From contig MSJI02000783.1 of assembly GCA_001931905.2 (NCBI GenBank), positions 1 to 28,590 on the forward strand: a DNA stretch of 28,590 bases. Reading direction: 5' to 3'. Shown here piece after piece: positions 20,646-28,590 of this stretch (within the stretch, counting starts at the first letter, position 1; every line of letters begins with the position of its first letter). The position numbers were made by a program, and so were the translations under genes. Source of the DNA: Cladosporium sp. IMV 00045 (Eukaryota; Ascomycota; Dothideomycetes; Cladosporiales; Cladosporiaceae). The notes under the pieces are model-generated. The model saw only the letters and a list, made by a program, of their open reading frames with translations. It did no database searches and had not been told where the DNA came from.

Positions 20646-21722
20646 ATGTCTCTCTTCGGAAACAACAACACAAACCAGCAGGGCGGTGGTCTCTTCGGTG
20701 CAAGCCAACAGCAGCAGCCGGCCCAGGGAGGATCATCGCTCTTCGGCAACCCTACCGCTAACGCGCCCGCGCAAGGAAGCATCTTTGCCAATCAGCAACA
20801 GCAGCAGCAACAGAATAGCAATCCTCTTGCTGGATCCTTGTCGGCTGGATTTGGAGCGACCACATCAGGCGCATTGGGCGCACAGTCTCAGCGCGAGCTT
20901 GCGCAATCTCGTCTCGATGCTGCTGGCCTCAACTCCACCGCCCGCACCGACAAGAGCCCGAAAGAAGCGATGACCGTCCTTGTCAGCAAATGGGACCCTA
21001 ACGATCAGAGGACTTCACTGCAAAAATACCTGTACAACGCTGTCAACCCCGCATACGCACCATACTACCACCCTGCGCCGGGCGAGGATGAGCGTGAGTG
21101 GGAGACTGCGCTGTCAAACAAACCCAAAGGCGATGCCGACACTGCCTACGTACCCGTACAAGTGCGTGGCTTCAAGGCGCTCGGCGAGAGACTCGAGCTT
21201 CAGGCGCAGGTGCTGAACAGGCTGCGCGTGAACTTGCACGAGATGAACAACTCGCTCGCTGCCATCATGGCCAAGCACCAACAGGATATCAGCGTACGCA
21301 TTGAGACTTCGAAACGCCAGCACGCAGCCATCGCGCAGAGAACGCTTCGCCTAGCCATCAAGTGCCAGGTTCTTCGCAACCGCGGTTACGCTCTGGACAG
21401 CACCGAGGAAGTCCTCCGCAAAAACATCCTGGACCTCCACAAACAAATCAAAGAGCCGTCATTCTCCTCGCGTGAAGAGGAAATTTGGGCACGCATGGTC
21501 ACACTGCGGGAAAGAGCACGATGGCTTGAGGAGGAAGGCAAGAGGGTTGGTGCAGCCGCGGCTGAGGCGCAAAGACAGGAACGAAACAGTCTGCCTGAGA
21601 ACGTATTGCAGGGCGCCAACAGAATCTTGAGGGACTACGACGGACAGCTTGTGCACTTGGCGAAGGAGCTCGAGGAAGTGAAAAAAGAATTTCAGGAGTG
21701 GGAGATGGAGAAGAAGAGGTGA
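20646..21722 (+). CDS. NUP57: FG nucleoporin NUP57 (NUP54 family)
   Basis: A single exon encodes 358 aa. The N-terminal ~75 residues are an FG segment with SLFGNN, GGGLFGAS and SLFGNP and poly-Gln runs. The rest is the NUP54 alpha-helical domain: SKWDPNDQRTSLQKYLYN, VNPAYAPYYHPAPGEDEREW, then PVQVRGFKALGERLELQAQV and coiled-coil helices ending VKKEFQEWEMEKK. Nup57/Nup54 is a member of the central-channel Nsp1-Nup49-Nup57 trimer of the nuclear pore. The FG part is short compared with many fungal members. The ATG at 20646 (context CAACATGTC) is chosen because it begins directly with MSLFGN; the frame is open upstream to 20436, but that stretch has no FG or helical character. No intron is needed. 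Confidence 0.93.
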   Translation: MSLFGNNNTNQQGGGLFGASQQQQPAQGGSSLFGNPTANAPAQGSIFANQQQQQQQNSNPLAGSLSAGFGATTSGALGAQSQRELAQSRLDAAGLNSTARTDKSPKEAMTVLVSKWDPNDQRTSLQKYLYNAVNPAYAPYYHPAPGEDEREWETALSNKPKGDADTAYVPVQVRGFKALGERLELQAQVLNRLRVNLHEMNNSLAAIMAKHQQDISVRIETSKRQHAAIAQRTLRLAIKCQVLRNRGYALDSTEEVLRKNILDLHKQIKEPSFSSREEEIWARMVTLRERARWLEEEGKRVGAAAAEAQRQERNSLPENVLQGANRILRDYDGQLVHLAKELEEVKKEFQEWEMEKKR

Positions 21723-22218
21723 GGCACTGCGATTTCATGAGCATTATTGGGATGGTTTGTACCTTACAAAAGGCATCGAAGGTGGTCTTGGAAAGCAACG
21801 GACGGACCCACCATATCATGGACAAGTCGGCCAGCAGTGAAGCTTTTAGTCAACACTTCACCGTTTTGTTTGCGGAGGCAGGGATTGAATCAATTTCGAG
21901 CGAGGCGTTCATGAAGGTAAACTTGAAAACATTTCTGGGTAACCAAACCCCTCCGAGAATGAGTCGGAAACTAAAAATGCATTCCTCCATTTCCGTTCAC
22001 TTCACTTTTGACTTCTTCATTGCCATTGCTTGGCAGGTGTGCGTGCTGATTGGTTTCACATGCCAGGCTAATTTGGCCAACTGCAGCTACGTAAACTCCC
22101 AGCCTCTGTCATTTCGCTCCTTCCTCCAACGACACACCATACGAATACGAGTACTTCAACACTCATACACCCAGCCAGCAGCCAACTGGTACCTGCTTCA
22201 CAATTTACACCATCACAG
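21723..22218. other. Intergenic region after NUP57
   Basis: Holds the NUP57 3' UTR and presumably the promoter and first exon of the next gene. A pyrimidine-rich stretch (about 21985-22030, and again near 22100-22140) looks promoter- or leader-like. A 195-codon frame spanning 21698-22285 has no domain and was not accepted. Confidence 0.4.
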
Positions 22219-24119
22219 TACTGAAGGGTGTACCACGGAGACGGCATCAAGGCGACCGTTGTGCCACAAAAATCATACAAAGTGACGACCACGATGGCCG
22301 CCGCAAGCGCTGCTCGATCCAGTACAGCGGTAAACCTGCGAAGATAGCAGTTGAATTACTGCCTGGCTTCAACACGCATGGCGCATCAGCTTTGCATATA
22401 GGGTTTGCTTACGGTCAAGGACGGGTCGCGAGAAGAGGGAAAAAGCAAAAGTCGGTACTCTACTTCACACAGCATGTCGAAGATTTACGTCGGAACTCTA
22501 TTCACATCAACTGCACAGGCGGTATACGCATGCCGAAGGTCAACAATTGTATGCTACGCGTTCGATCGATTCACGTTCCATTTCCTGACAAACATTCGCA
22601 CAGGTTCCGGGCGACGCAGCATCAAACTCACCGAACAAGAGTATGACTTCAGTGCTGATTCTGCATGCATCACACCCTACTGCCAACTCGGGAATGCGGC
22701 ATCGATCGACGAAAAGTATGTTCCCACAAGGAAGAATTGAAGCAGAAACTCGAATGCTGACAGAAGTAGTGACGCGAAACTGAATGGCGCAAGTCGTAAC
22801 AACAACTACAAACCTGGAAAGTTCAAGCGTTTGGCTGGACCAGAGGGGAGGAAGTACGTATTCGAATGGCATCCACGACCCAGAGGTACGTTGAGATCCC
22901 TTGCTCTTTCTGTGACGCTGCTGATTGCCTCTTCAGTGCAAAAGAGGGTTCGATTTGTTTCACCCAAAAGGGCGAAAGTGCCAGAAGTATGCAATTGCCC
23001 AAATCCGAGAAATTGCTCCGCTTCCAAAAGCCCAGGACGGCCTGGTAAAGGAACGCGAGACATGGGACAAACCTCGTCAAGTTCCAAGACCAAGAGACCA
23101 AGGAGAACACCACAACAGCGTTTGGAGAACGAACAAGCTGCTGTTGAGAAGCCTTTGTCTCAAGAAGAGGTTGCAACTGTATGCAGGCAATGCAAAACCC
23201 TGAAAAGGGCCCCGAGAGGCAAAAAGATCTCTTGGCGTCGTGGTTGCAACAACTGGATGATTGTTGACGCCAGAGCGGCGGACGAAGCAACCCCAGAGGA
23301 AGAAGGCGAGGAGGAGGAAGAGGATGAGGAGGAACCCGCGCCCGACGATGCATATGAGTCTCAAGAGCATGGCGAGCCGGACGACGCTTCAAGGTTTCCA
23401 CCCAAAAAAGGTGAATCGCACCGATCGGACACTGACATGGAAGACGACACTGTCCGCTATGCGTCAGACCAACCTCCACACACGCCAGGGTTCGATGACA
23501 CAAGACTTCGATCTTCAACGGAAGAGCCGGAGAGAGGCCCAGAGCAACAGAATGAGCCGCTACAGTCAGACCAGCCGCCCTATCACGGAGCTCAGCGCGA
23601 GACGTCTACAGAGACCTTGACGCCCAAGGCGCCAGGTGAAAAGCATGCCAACGGTACGGAGGGCCCACACACGCCATCGAGACATCCAAGTCCAACACGT
23701 TCACCCAGTGTGACATTAACTCACTCTGCGAGCTTCCAGCCTCCTCTTCAAAGCCATACCACCAGTAGGAAAAGACCAGCTTCGGATGTTAGTCAAGAAA
23801 TGCCCGCCTCTAAGAAGCTTCGAATTGACATCGACTTCACAACTGAGAGCGACGACGCACCTGTCATCAAGAAAGAAGAAGAAGAAGAAGAAGACTTTAA
23901 GATCCGTCAACCGTCTTCGTTTCGGGCATGGCGGACAGGAACGAAGACGTCTTGCGCGAACAGCTGGAGGACTTGGAGTTGCAGGAAAATGAGCTGCAGT
24001 TGCAACAGAACAGACTCGAATTGAAGAAGCGTCGAATCTTTCTTCAGCGCCAACTCGCAAAGAGTTCGCGCGAACAGGGTACACATGGCAAGCCCATCAA
24101 GATCGAGGACGATGGTTAG
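22219..24119 (+). CDS. Uncharacterised protein with acidic linker and coiled-coil C-terminus; 5' end unresolved and frame break near 23900
   Basis: The body is supported by introns 22522-22603 (82 nt, CTGAC branch), 22716-22763 (48 nt, GTATGT, CTGAC) and 22886-22936 (51 nt, GTACGT). The first visible exon (to 22521) contains KIAVELLPGF then NTHGASALHIGFAYGQG, which aligns by eye with FDFQGANLLHITL of the 16137-17384 protein. Later exons give KPGKFKRLAGPEGRKYVFEW, then CRQCKTLKRAPRGKK, a strongly acidic run and a disordered Pro/Ser region with KRPASD and KKLRID patches. After the GAA repeat the frame must shift by one base (between about 23900 and 23928) to reach a clear coiled coil, REQLEDLELQENELQLQQNR, ending KPIKIEDDG at 24119. 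No adequate intron explains the shift. No in-frame ATG was found for the first exon; it may begin at an upstream splice (acceptor-like CACAG at 22214-22218). Possibly a decayed gene. Function is unknown. Confidence 0.5.
23875..23896 (+). repeat. (GAA)7 microsatellite inside the coiled-coil gene
   Basis: Seven GAA units encode a glutamate run just before the frame break. Trinucleotide runs are prone to length change, but changes of whole units keep the frame, so the repeat itself does not account for the shift. Confidence 0.8.
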
Positions 24120-24464
24120 ATGCAGCCTTGATTGAACTTACTCACTTCTATCTTTCTCTGGGGCAGACGCTTGACATAGCGACCACCTCTCCTCGTTGCA
24201 CCGTGCATCATCACGAGTACAAACGGGTCACACTCACCGCCCCATACTGACGAAATCAAATGACGAGGTCACAACTTTCTTGCATTAAGTGGGAGCGATC
24301 CTCGATACTCTGGCAAAGACCGACCATCCTCGCATCCATGTTTCTAGCAGCGGCAGCAGGACTCCTTTCGAGCCAAGCTCTGGTATATCCCAAACAATTC
24401 CAGCCCGGTAGACTAGACTCATGATCAAGCAGAAAAATCAAAACTTAAAAATCAATACGTCCCA
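24120..24464. other. Convergent 3' intergenic region
   Basis: 345 bp between the stop of the plus-strand coiled-coil gene and the stop of the minus-strand acetyltransferase. No gene or repeat was seen. Confidence 0.6.
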
Positions 24465-25199
24465 TCACGCCTCCCCGTACCCCTTCACTCCCGTAGGCTC
24501 TCTTCCCCCATCCCAAAAATGCACCGTTCCCCCCAACTCCTCCCTCCCCGTCATCGGATTCTCCTCCCCACCACAACTCCTCACCGTCCCCACCGTAACA
24601 TCAAAACCCAGCGCCGTATAAAAACTCTCCCTCCCCAGCGCCGAAATGACACTCGCGCTCACGCCCTCCTCCCTCGCGAGGTCCAGCCCATACCTCACCA
24701 ACAATTTCCCGTACCCGTGCCCGCCCTGCTTGGGATCCACGCCCAGCAAGTCCAGATACCAACTCTCCGCCCTTGAGCCGCTCCAGAAATGTTTGATGAA
24801 AGGCTCCGTATCAGCCAACAAACCATGATTCGCTGGCTCAGCAGCGCGATTCAAACAAACCATCGCCTCAGCCGTATTCACCGCCCGCATCGCCTGCTCC
24901 GTCGCCGCCGTGGCCCACGAGTCCGACACAGGGGTGGCGCGCTTGCGAAGCCAGATTCCCACGCCGGTGATGAGGGCGGGGTTGGAAGGCGGGTGGGAGA
25001 GGACGATTCGCAGGTTCGGGGAGGCGCTGTGCGCCCAGTCGATGCGCAGCTTGGCCAGGAAGAAGAGGTACACGTCGTCCGGGTACTTGGCGCGGTGAGG
25101 GTGGAAGTGGCCGCCGAACAGGGCTTCGTCGTGGAAGGCGGTGGCGAGGATTTTGCTCGCGGGGAGGAGGTCGGCGTAGGTTGCTTCGCGGACTGCCAT
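24465..25199 (-). CDS. GNAT-family N-acetyltransferase
   Basis: A single exon encodes 244 aa, with ATG at 25199. The GNAT acetyl-CoA-binding motif A is clear near residues 168-200: WYLDLLGVDPKQGGHGYGK, then LLVRYGLDLAREEGV. The Q-x-x-G-x-G-x-G/A variant is QGGHGYG. It is followed by SALGRESFYTALGF, the usual beta-turn-helix that closes the fold. The N-terminus (VREATYADLLPASKILATAF) is the standard GNAT opening. Fungal proteins of this length and pattern are common and mostly uncharacterised; some act on small molecules or amino groups. Acceptor substrate is unknown. The gene is unusually rich in G/C at third positions, with C-rich runs on the plus strand, unlike its neighbours; this could be expression bias or different ancestry. 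Confidence 0.88.
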   Translation of the reverse strand: MAVREATYADLLPASKILATAFHDEALFGGHFHPHRAKYPDDVYLFFLAKLRIDWAHSASPNLRIVLSHPPSNPALITGVGIWLRKRATPVSDSWATAATEQAMRAVNTAEAMVCLNRAAEPANHGLLADTEPFIKHFWSGSRAESWYLDLLGVDPKQGGHGYGKLLVRYGLDLAREEGVSASVISALGRESFYTALGFDVTVGTVRSCGGEENPMTGREELGGTVHFWDGGREPTGVKGYGEA

Positions 25200-26002
25200 T
25201 TTATTTTTATTTTTTCTTCTTTGTGTGGTTTTGGTTGTTGCTGTATGGTGTATCGCTGGTGTTGCGTAGTGGTTTTTATACTATTTAACGCCAGTTGAGA
25301 AAATGTTGAACAGGCTGATTTTTGGTATAGAGTACAGAGAAAAAGGTGTACGACATGAAGAGACGAACGGAAAATATACTCAAACCTTGACTAATAGACA
25401 CTAATGAATCTAGACCTCCTCTATTTCTTAAGCGAAGTAAATGGGCGGATTGGAGCAGATTACGAGCGAAGTCTAAAGGTTGAATTTATTGCGAAGAGCC
25501 GAGAGGTCAAACGAGACAGGTCACATATTTTTTGTTAGGCGGGAAGCGATGCCACGAATTGACTTTCGTCCGCTGGCCACGGGCTGCGAAGCGTTTCACA
25601 ACTTCACTTCATCTAATTGGGTATACCGAAGCATTAATGATCGCACAGACGACTATAAGTCAAGAGGAAAGACAGAGTGAACAGGACGAGGTACCAGGTC
25701 TGTGCCGCAAAGGCATCAATTGGAATTTGCTGCAGTGACATCCACCCAACCCAGGCGAACGACAACGTACTATACATAACACTTTTGCAAAAACACCATG
25801 CATTCAATCACACCACACCATCATTTTCCATCAGAAAAAAGACATTTTTTCCCCATTCGTTAGCGCCTCGTACATCCTGCTTGCAAAAGCAAGTCCGTTC
25901 GTGATCATCAAAGGACCAGTAAACCAGAAGCTTCTCAAATCCCAGAACGCCTAGCTCGTTTGCGAACCATTCAACCCCTCCGTATGCGCATGAATTGGCC
26001 TA
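25200..26002. other. Intergenic region between the GNAT gene and SCD6
   Basis: 803 bp holding the GNAT promoter and the SCD6 3' UTR. Short frames near 25480-25900 lack protein character. Nothing further was identified. Confidence 0.5.
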
Positions 26003-28020
26003 CTAAGCCGTGGTCATCTCAGTAGGGCCACCGCGGCCGCGGCCTCTGGGAGCACCACCTCTGGATTCGAAGCCGCCACGGTATCCGCCTCCTCTAGGGC
26101 CACCACGGCCGAAACCTCTGCCCCTGCCCCTACCGCGGAAACCGCCACGGTAGCCGTTGTCCACAGAGCCTTGGCCGAAGGTGTCCACGTTCTTGTTGCG
26201 CTCATCGCGGCGAAGAGCGCGTCCGTCAATGGTTTCTCCGTGTGCGTCCATACGGTCCTTGAGGTCGCTGCTGATGTTGTCGAAGAAAGAAGACTGCTTG
26301 TCGTAGCCCTTCTCTGCGCCGGGCTTGGCGGGGATGACGACCTCCTCGGCTTCGTTGTGGCCGTTGGAGATAGGGTCGGGGATGTCGCCGTTCTGCGGGC
26401 TGGTGACAGGCGAGCCAGTAGCGATCTGCTGCTTGATGAGGTCCTGCTTGTTGAACTTGGCGTTTGCGCTCTCGAAGTCGTAGTCCTCGGTTGGCACTTC
26501 CATGGGCTTGTGTGCGCTTTCACGTCTGCCGCCAGCTGGGCCGCCGCGACCGCGACCTCTTCCACGTGCACGAGCGGGAGCATCCTGTACTCTCATCTGG
26601 TTGACCTTTTGTGTGAGGTTGTCCATGTTTCCTCCGACCTGTTGCTGTTGCTGCTGGCCAGCTGCTGGCAGCTTCGCCATAGCAGCAGCGACAGCAGCAG
26701 TAGCAGCTTGTGTGGCATCAGCGTACGCCTCAGGTTGCGCAACAGCGGCGGGAGCGGCTTGAGTGGGAGCAGAAGGTGCGGGCTTCTGAGCAGGTTTCGT
26801 AGCGGCGTTCGGCGCAAGGGGCAGAGCAACACGGCTGTTCGCAGCCTTCTTCGCAGCGGTCTGCTGGGGAGCCTGCGCGGGGATCGGAGCGGGTGCGGTC
26901 GCAGCAGCAGGAGAGGGCTTAGACTCGACAGGTGGGGGAGGACCGGCAGGCTGGACCGCGGCACCGGCAGCGGGCGTGGTAGGCATCTCGACGGGCTTCA
27001 TGTTGTTCTGAACGGGCGGTGGCTGAGGTGCGTCACCAGCAGCTGGCTGGGGTGTACCTTGCTTGCTTCCAATCGGTCCCTGGGGACCGCCCGGCATTTG
27101 CGACCTCTGCTGGCCCGGCGGGCCAATGGGCATTGGCGCGTTGTTAGGTGAGAATGCGCCTGGCGGAGGCGCAGGGAAGCCTTGGCCGGGAGGAGGAGGG
27201 CCGTAGGGCGGCATGCCGTAGCCAGGCGGCGGTGGGCCGAATCCCATGGGGTAACCTGGAACAGAGCCAGGGCTGCCGGGGAAGCCATGAGGGCCACCAG
27301 GTCCCTGGAAACGAGACTGCTGCTGGAATTGCTGCTGCGGCGGGCCAGGAGGAAAGCCATAAGGAGGGTAAGGCGGCTGCTGGGCAGGCTGGTTGCGGAA
27401 TTGGGTCTGCTGCTGAGGGGGTTGCGCAGGCTGCTGTTGCTGAGGAGGGCGCGTTGACTATGATGAATGTTAGCCAGATGTTCAGTTTGTCCACTTGTAC
27501 CCGAAAGCATCGAGCAAGAGACTCGAGTAGAAGTGAAGAAACAACGTATCGTCAATATTGCTTTTGCGCTTTCAGAGAGCGGTATAGCGAATATGACGTC
27601 TGTTCCACCCTCGAGTCCACTGCTCTTGCGCCGTATGGAAGAAAGAGGACCACATACTCCCATGATGGCCGGATCATTGGGCATAGCCGGCGCCTGGTTC
27701 TCCTTGGGCGCCTCGACCATTGACAGCTCCTTCACGTCGCTACCGCGGAAGACAATGTACTCGTAGATCTGGTCGGAGCCGGCAACCTCTTGCGAAGGGT
27801 CGCCGCGACGGCCTTCGGTGCCGTAGGAGGTGACATTCTCGAGGGCGATGGTGGAGGTCTCGCTGTTGATCTCGTGGAGGGTGCCGACGTACTTGATGTC
27901 GGACTTGGAAATGAGCGAGATGCGGGATCTGAGATAGGGCAGTGGGTGTTAGGAGCTAGCTGGCTTGCTTGAGTGGGATAATGATGGTGCGCGGGGGGCT
28001 CACCCAATGTATTCCGACAT
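26003..28020 (-). CDS. SCD6: SCD6/Sum2 (LSM14/RAP55 family) mRNP translation regulator
   Basis: Three exons: 28020-28004, 27928-27658 and 27457-26003, with introns of 75 and 200 nt (donors GTGAGC and GTATGT), giving 580 aa. Residues 1-80 are the LSM14 Sm-like domain: MSEYIGSRISLISKSDIKY, VGTLHEINSETSTIALENV and DQIYEYIVFRGSDVKEL. A Pro/Gln/Gly-rich linker follows. Then come the DFDF box (DYDFESANAKFNKQDL, about residue 420), the FFD box (SSFFDNISSD, about 486), the TFG box (NVDTFGQGSVDNGYRGG, about 521) and a C-terminal RGG tract. This is the complete, ordered set of the Scd6/Trailer-hitch/LSM14 family, which represses translation and promotes decapping in P-bodies through eIF4G and Dhh1/Dcp2 contacts. 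The start and first exon are short and fixed by the universal MSEYIGS opening. The second intron is longer than others in the window. Confidence 0.95.
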
Positions 28021-28379
28021 CTTGCGGAGTCTCGTCTAAGAGACGGGGGGGAAGGAGGTGGGAGAGGGTGTTGTTGGAGGTGAGTGATGAGGTGGATGAG
28101 TGTTGATGTTGCTGGTCGTCGCGAGCTCACGCTTCCCGCTGCGGTCAAGTCGGTCGGTGCGCTGATGTCTGGCCTCTCCGACACACGCGCCCGCCAAGCG
28201 GCTGAACAATGGAGGATCCCCCGCCCCCCCGTGTCTCGGGAAAATAAATACTGGGATTGCCGCACGTCATATGTGTGATTGGTTGTCTGTGAAAGTGGAT
28301 GTTCAATAGCCGACTTCACTCGGGTCTCGCATTCAGAGAAGCACACTTGTGCAATCACTGCCTATTGTAGTCCTCGATC
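28021..28379. promoter_or_regulatory. Divergent promoter region of SCD6 and the KPWE-type gene
   Basis: 359 bp separate the two start codons. ATTGG at 28278-28282 reads CCAAT toward SCD6, 258 bp upstream of it. ACGTCA at 28264-28269 resembles a CRE half-site. A run of C (near 28221-28230) adjoins GTGTCTCGGG. These are short matches only. Confidence 0.5.
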
Positions 28380-28590
28380 ATGACTACCGCAGAAGACTCC
28401 TCGCTCGACTCCACCTATCTCTACAGCCAACTAGACAATTACCCATGGGATGAGGACCAAGAGTTTCAAGGTGGCCTCAAGGCAATTCTAGGCTCATCAC
28501 AAAATCAGGATCAGCTCGACCACTTGACCCTGCGAGCAAAGTGCTACTACTACGCGCGTAAATCTGGCACAAAGGTGGACTTCGAAGGAT
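28380..28590 (+). CDS. N-terminal part of a fungal KPWE/DUF5572-type protein (truncated by window end)
   Basis: An open frame begins at ATG 28380 and runs through the last base (70 codons, no stop). It reads DSTYLYSQLDNYPWDEDQEF, then QGGLKAILGSS, then LTLRAKCYYYARKSGTKVDF. From memory of the family, a YPW-D-x-D-x-E-F-x-x-GL-x-x-ILG opening followed by L-x-L-R-A-x-C-x-Y-Y-x-R-K-x-x-x-x-V-D-F is the N-terminal signature of the small fungal proteins that end in a KPWE motif (PF17733, linked to Pex39 and peroxisomal import). The KPWE end itself is beyond the window, so the assignment rests on the N-terminus alone. Confidence 0.65.
   Translation, partial: MTTAEDSSLDSTYLYSQLDNYPWDEDQEFQGGLKAILGSSQNQDQLDHLTLRAKCYYYARKSGTKVDFEG

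Noticed and set aside
21698..22285. 195-codon plus-strand frame after NUP57
   Set aside because: It starts inside the NUP57 3' end, has no domain, and overlaps the better-supported first exon of the next gene in another frame.
26171..27151. 326-codon open frame on the plus strand across SCD6
   Set aside because: It is antisense to the repetitive Gly/Pro/Gln/Ala-rich SCD6 exon; its composition (Ser/Leu/Arg/Gly runs) is a by-product of that codon use.
1..28590. tRNA, rRNA, CRISPR arrays, transposons, biosynthetic cluster
   Set aside because: No tRNA-like A/B box pair, regular spaced repeats, terminal inverted repeats with a transposase or reverse transcriptase, or grouped tailoring/backbone enzymes were seen. 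The FAD oxidase stands alone.

Overview
The window looks like nuclear DNA of a filamentous ascomycete, most likely a dothideomycete. The genes are compact and carry many short introns (about 45-110 nt) with GT..AG ends and CTAAC/CTGAC-type branch sites. Several proteins are typical of filamentous ascomycetes: a rhodopsin-domain (PTH11-like) receptor, a berberine-bridge-type FAD oxidase, a short BTB protein and TOM5. Placement below Ascomycota is an inference from protein style, not a computed result.

Layout. (1) 1-13.5 kb is sparse and accessory. It holds a BTB-domain protein with a reading-frame break (892-2391, +), a secreted FAD-linked oxidase (3812-5493, -), a seven-transmembrane rhodopsin-domain protein with seven exons (7719-9290, +) and a secreted lactonase/muconate-cyclase-like beta-propeller protein (11274-12519, -). 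Long gene-poor spacers separate them, and one spacer contains a decayed gene fragment (13175-13432, -). (2) 13.7-15.8 kb is a divergent housekeeping pair: TOM5 (48 aa, three tiny exons, -) and IWS1/SPN1 (+). (3) 16.1-19.2 kb holds two minus-strand genes for uncharacterised proteins with an N-terminal globular part, a charged linker and a C-terminal coiled coil. Each is interrupted by an in-frame TGA, though in the second an intron could remove it. (4) 19.5-21.7 kb is a second divergent housekeeping pair: complex I subunit NDUFA8/NUO-20.8 (-) and the FG nucleoporin NUP57/NUP54 (+). (5) 22.2-24.1 kb is a third gene of the coiled-coil architecture, with a frame break before its coiled coil. (6) 24.4-28.6 kb holds a GNAT acetyltransferase (-), the mRNP regulator SCD6/Sum2 (LSM14 family, -) and, divergent from it and running off the window, the start of a KPWE/DUF5572-type protein (+).

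The housekeeping genes (TOM5, IWS1, NDUFA8, NUP57, SCD6) read cleanly through every exon. All reading-frame lesions fall in the poorly conserved BTB and coiled-coil proteins or in fragments. The most interesting signal is the three genes of shared architecture (regions 3 and 5), with aligned sequence motifs and repeated breaks between the globular part and the coiled coil. I see no mobile element, CRISPR array, rRNA or tRNA gene, and no recognisable biosynthetic cluster.
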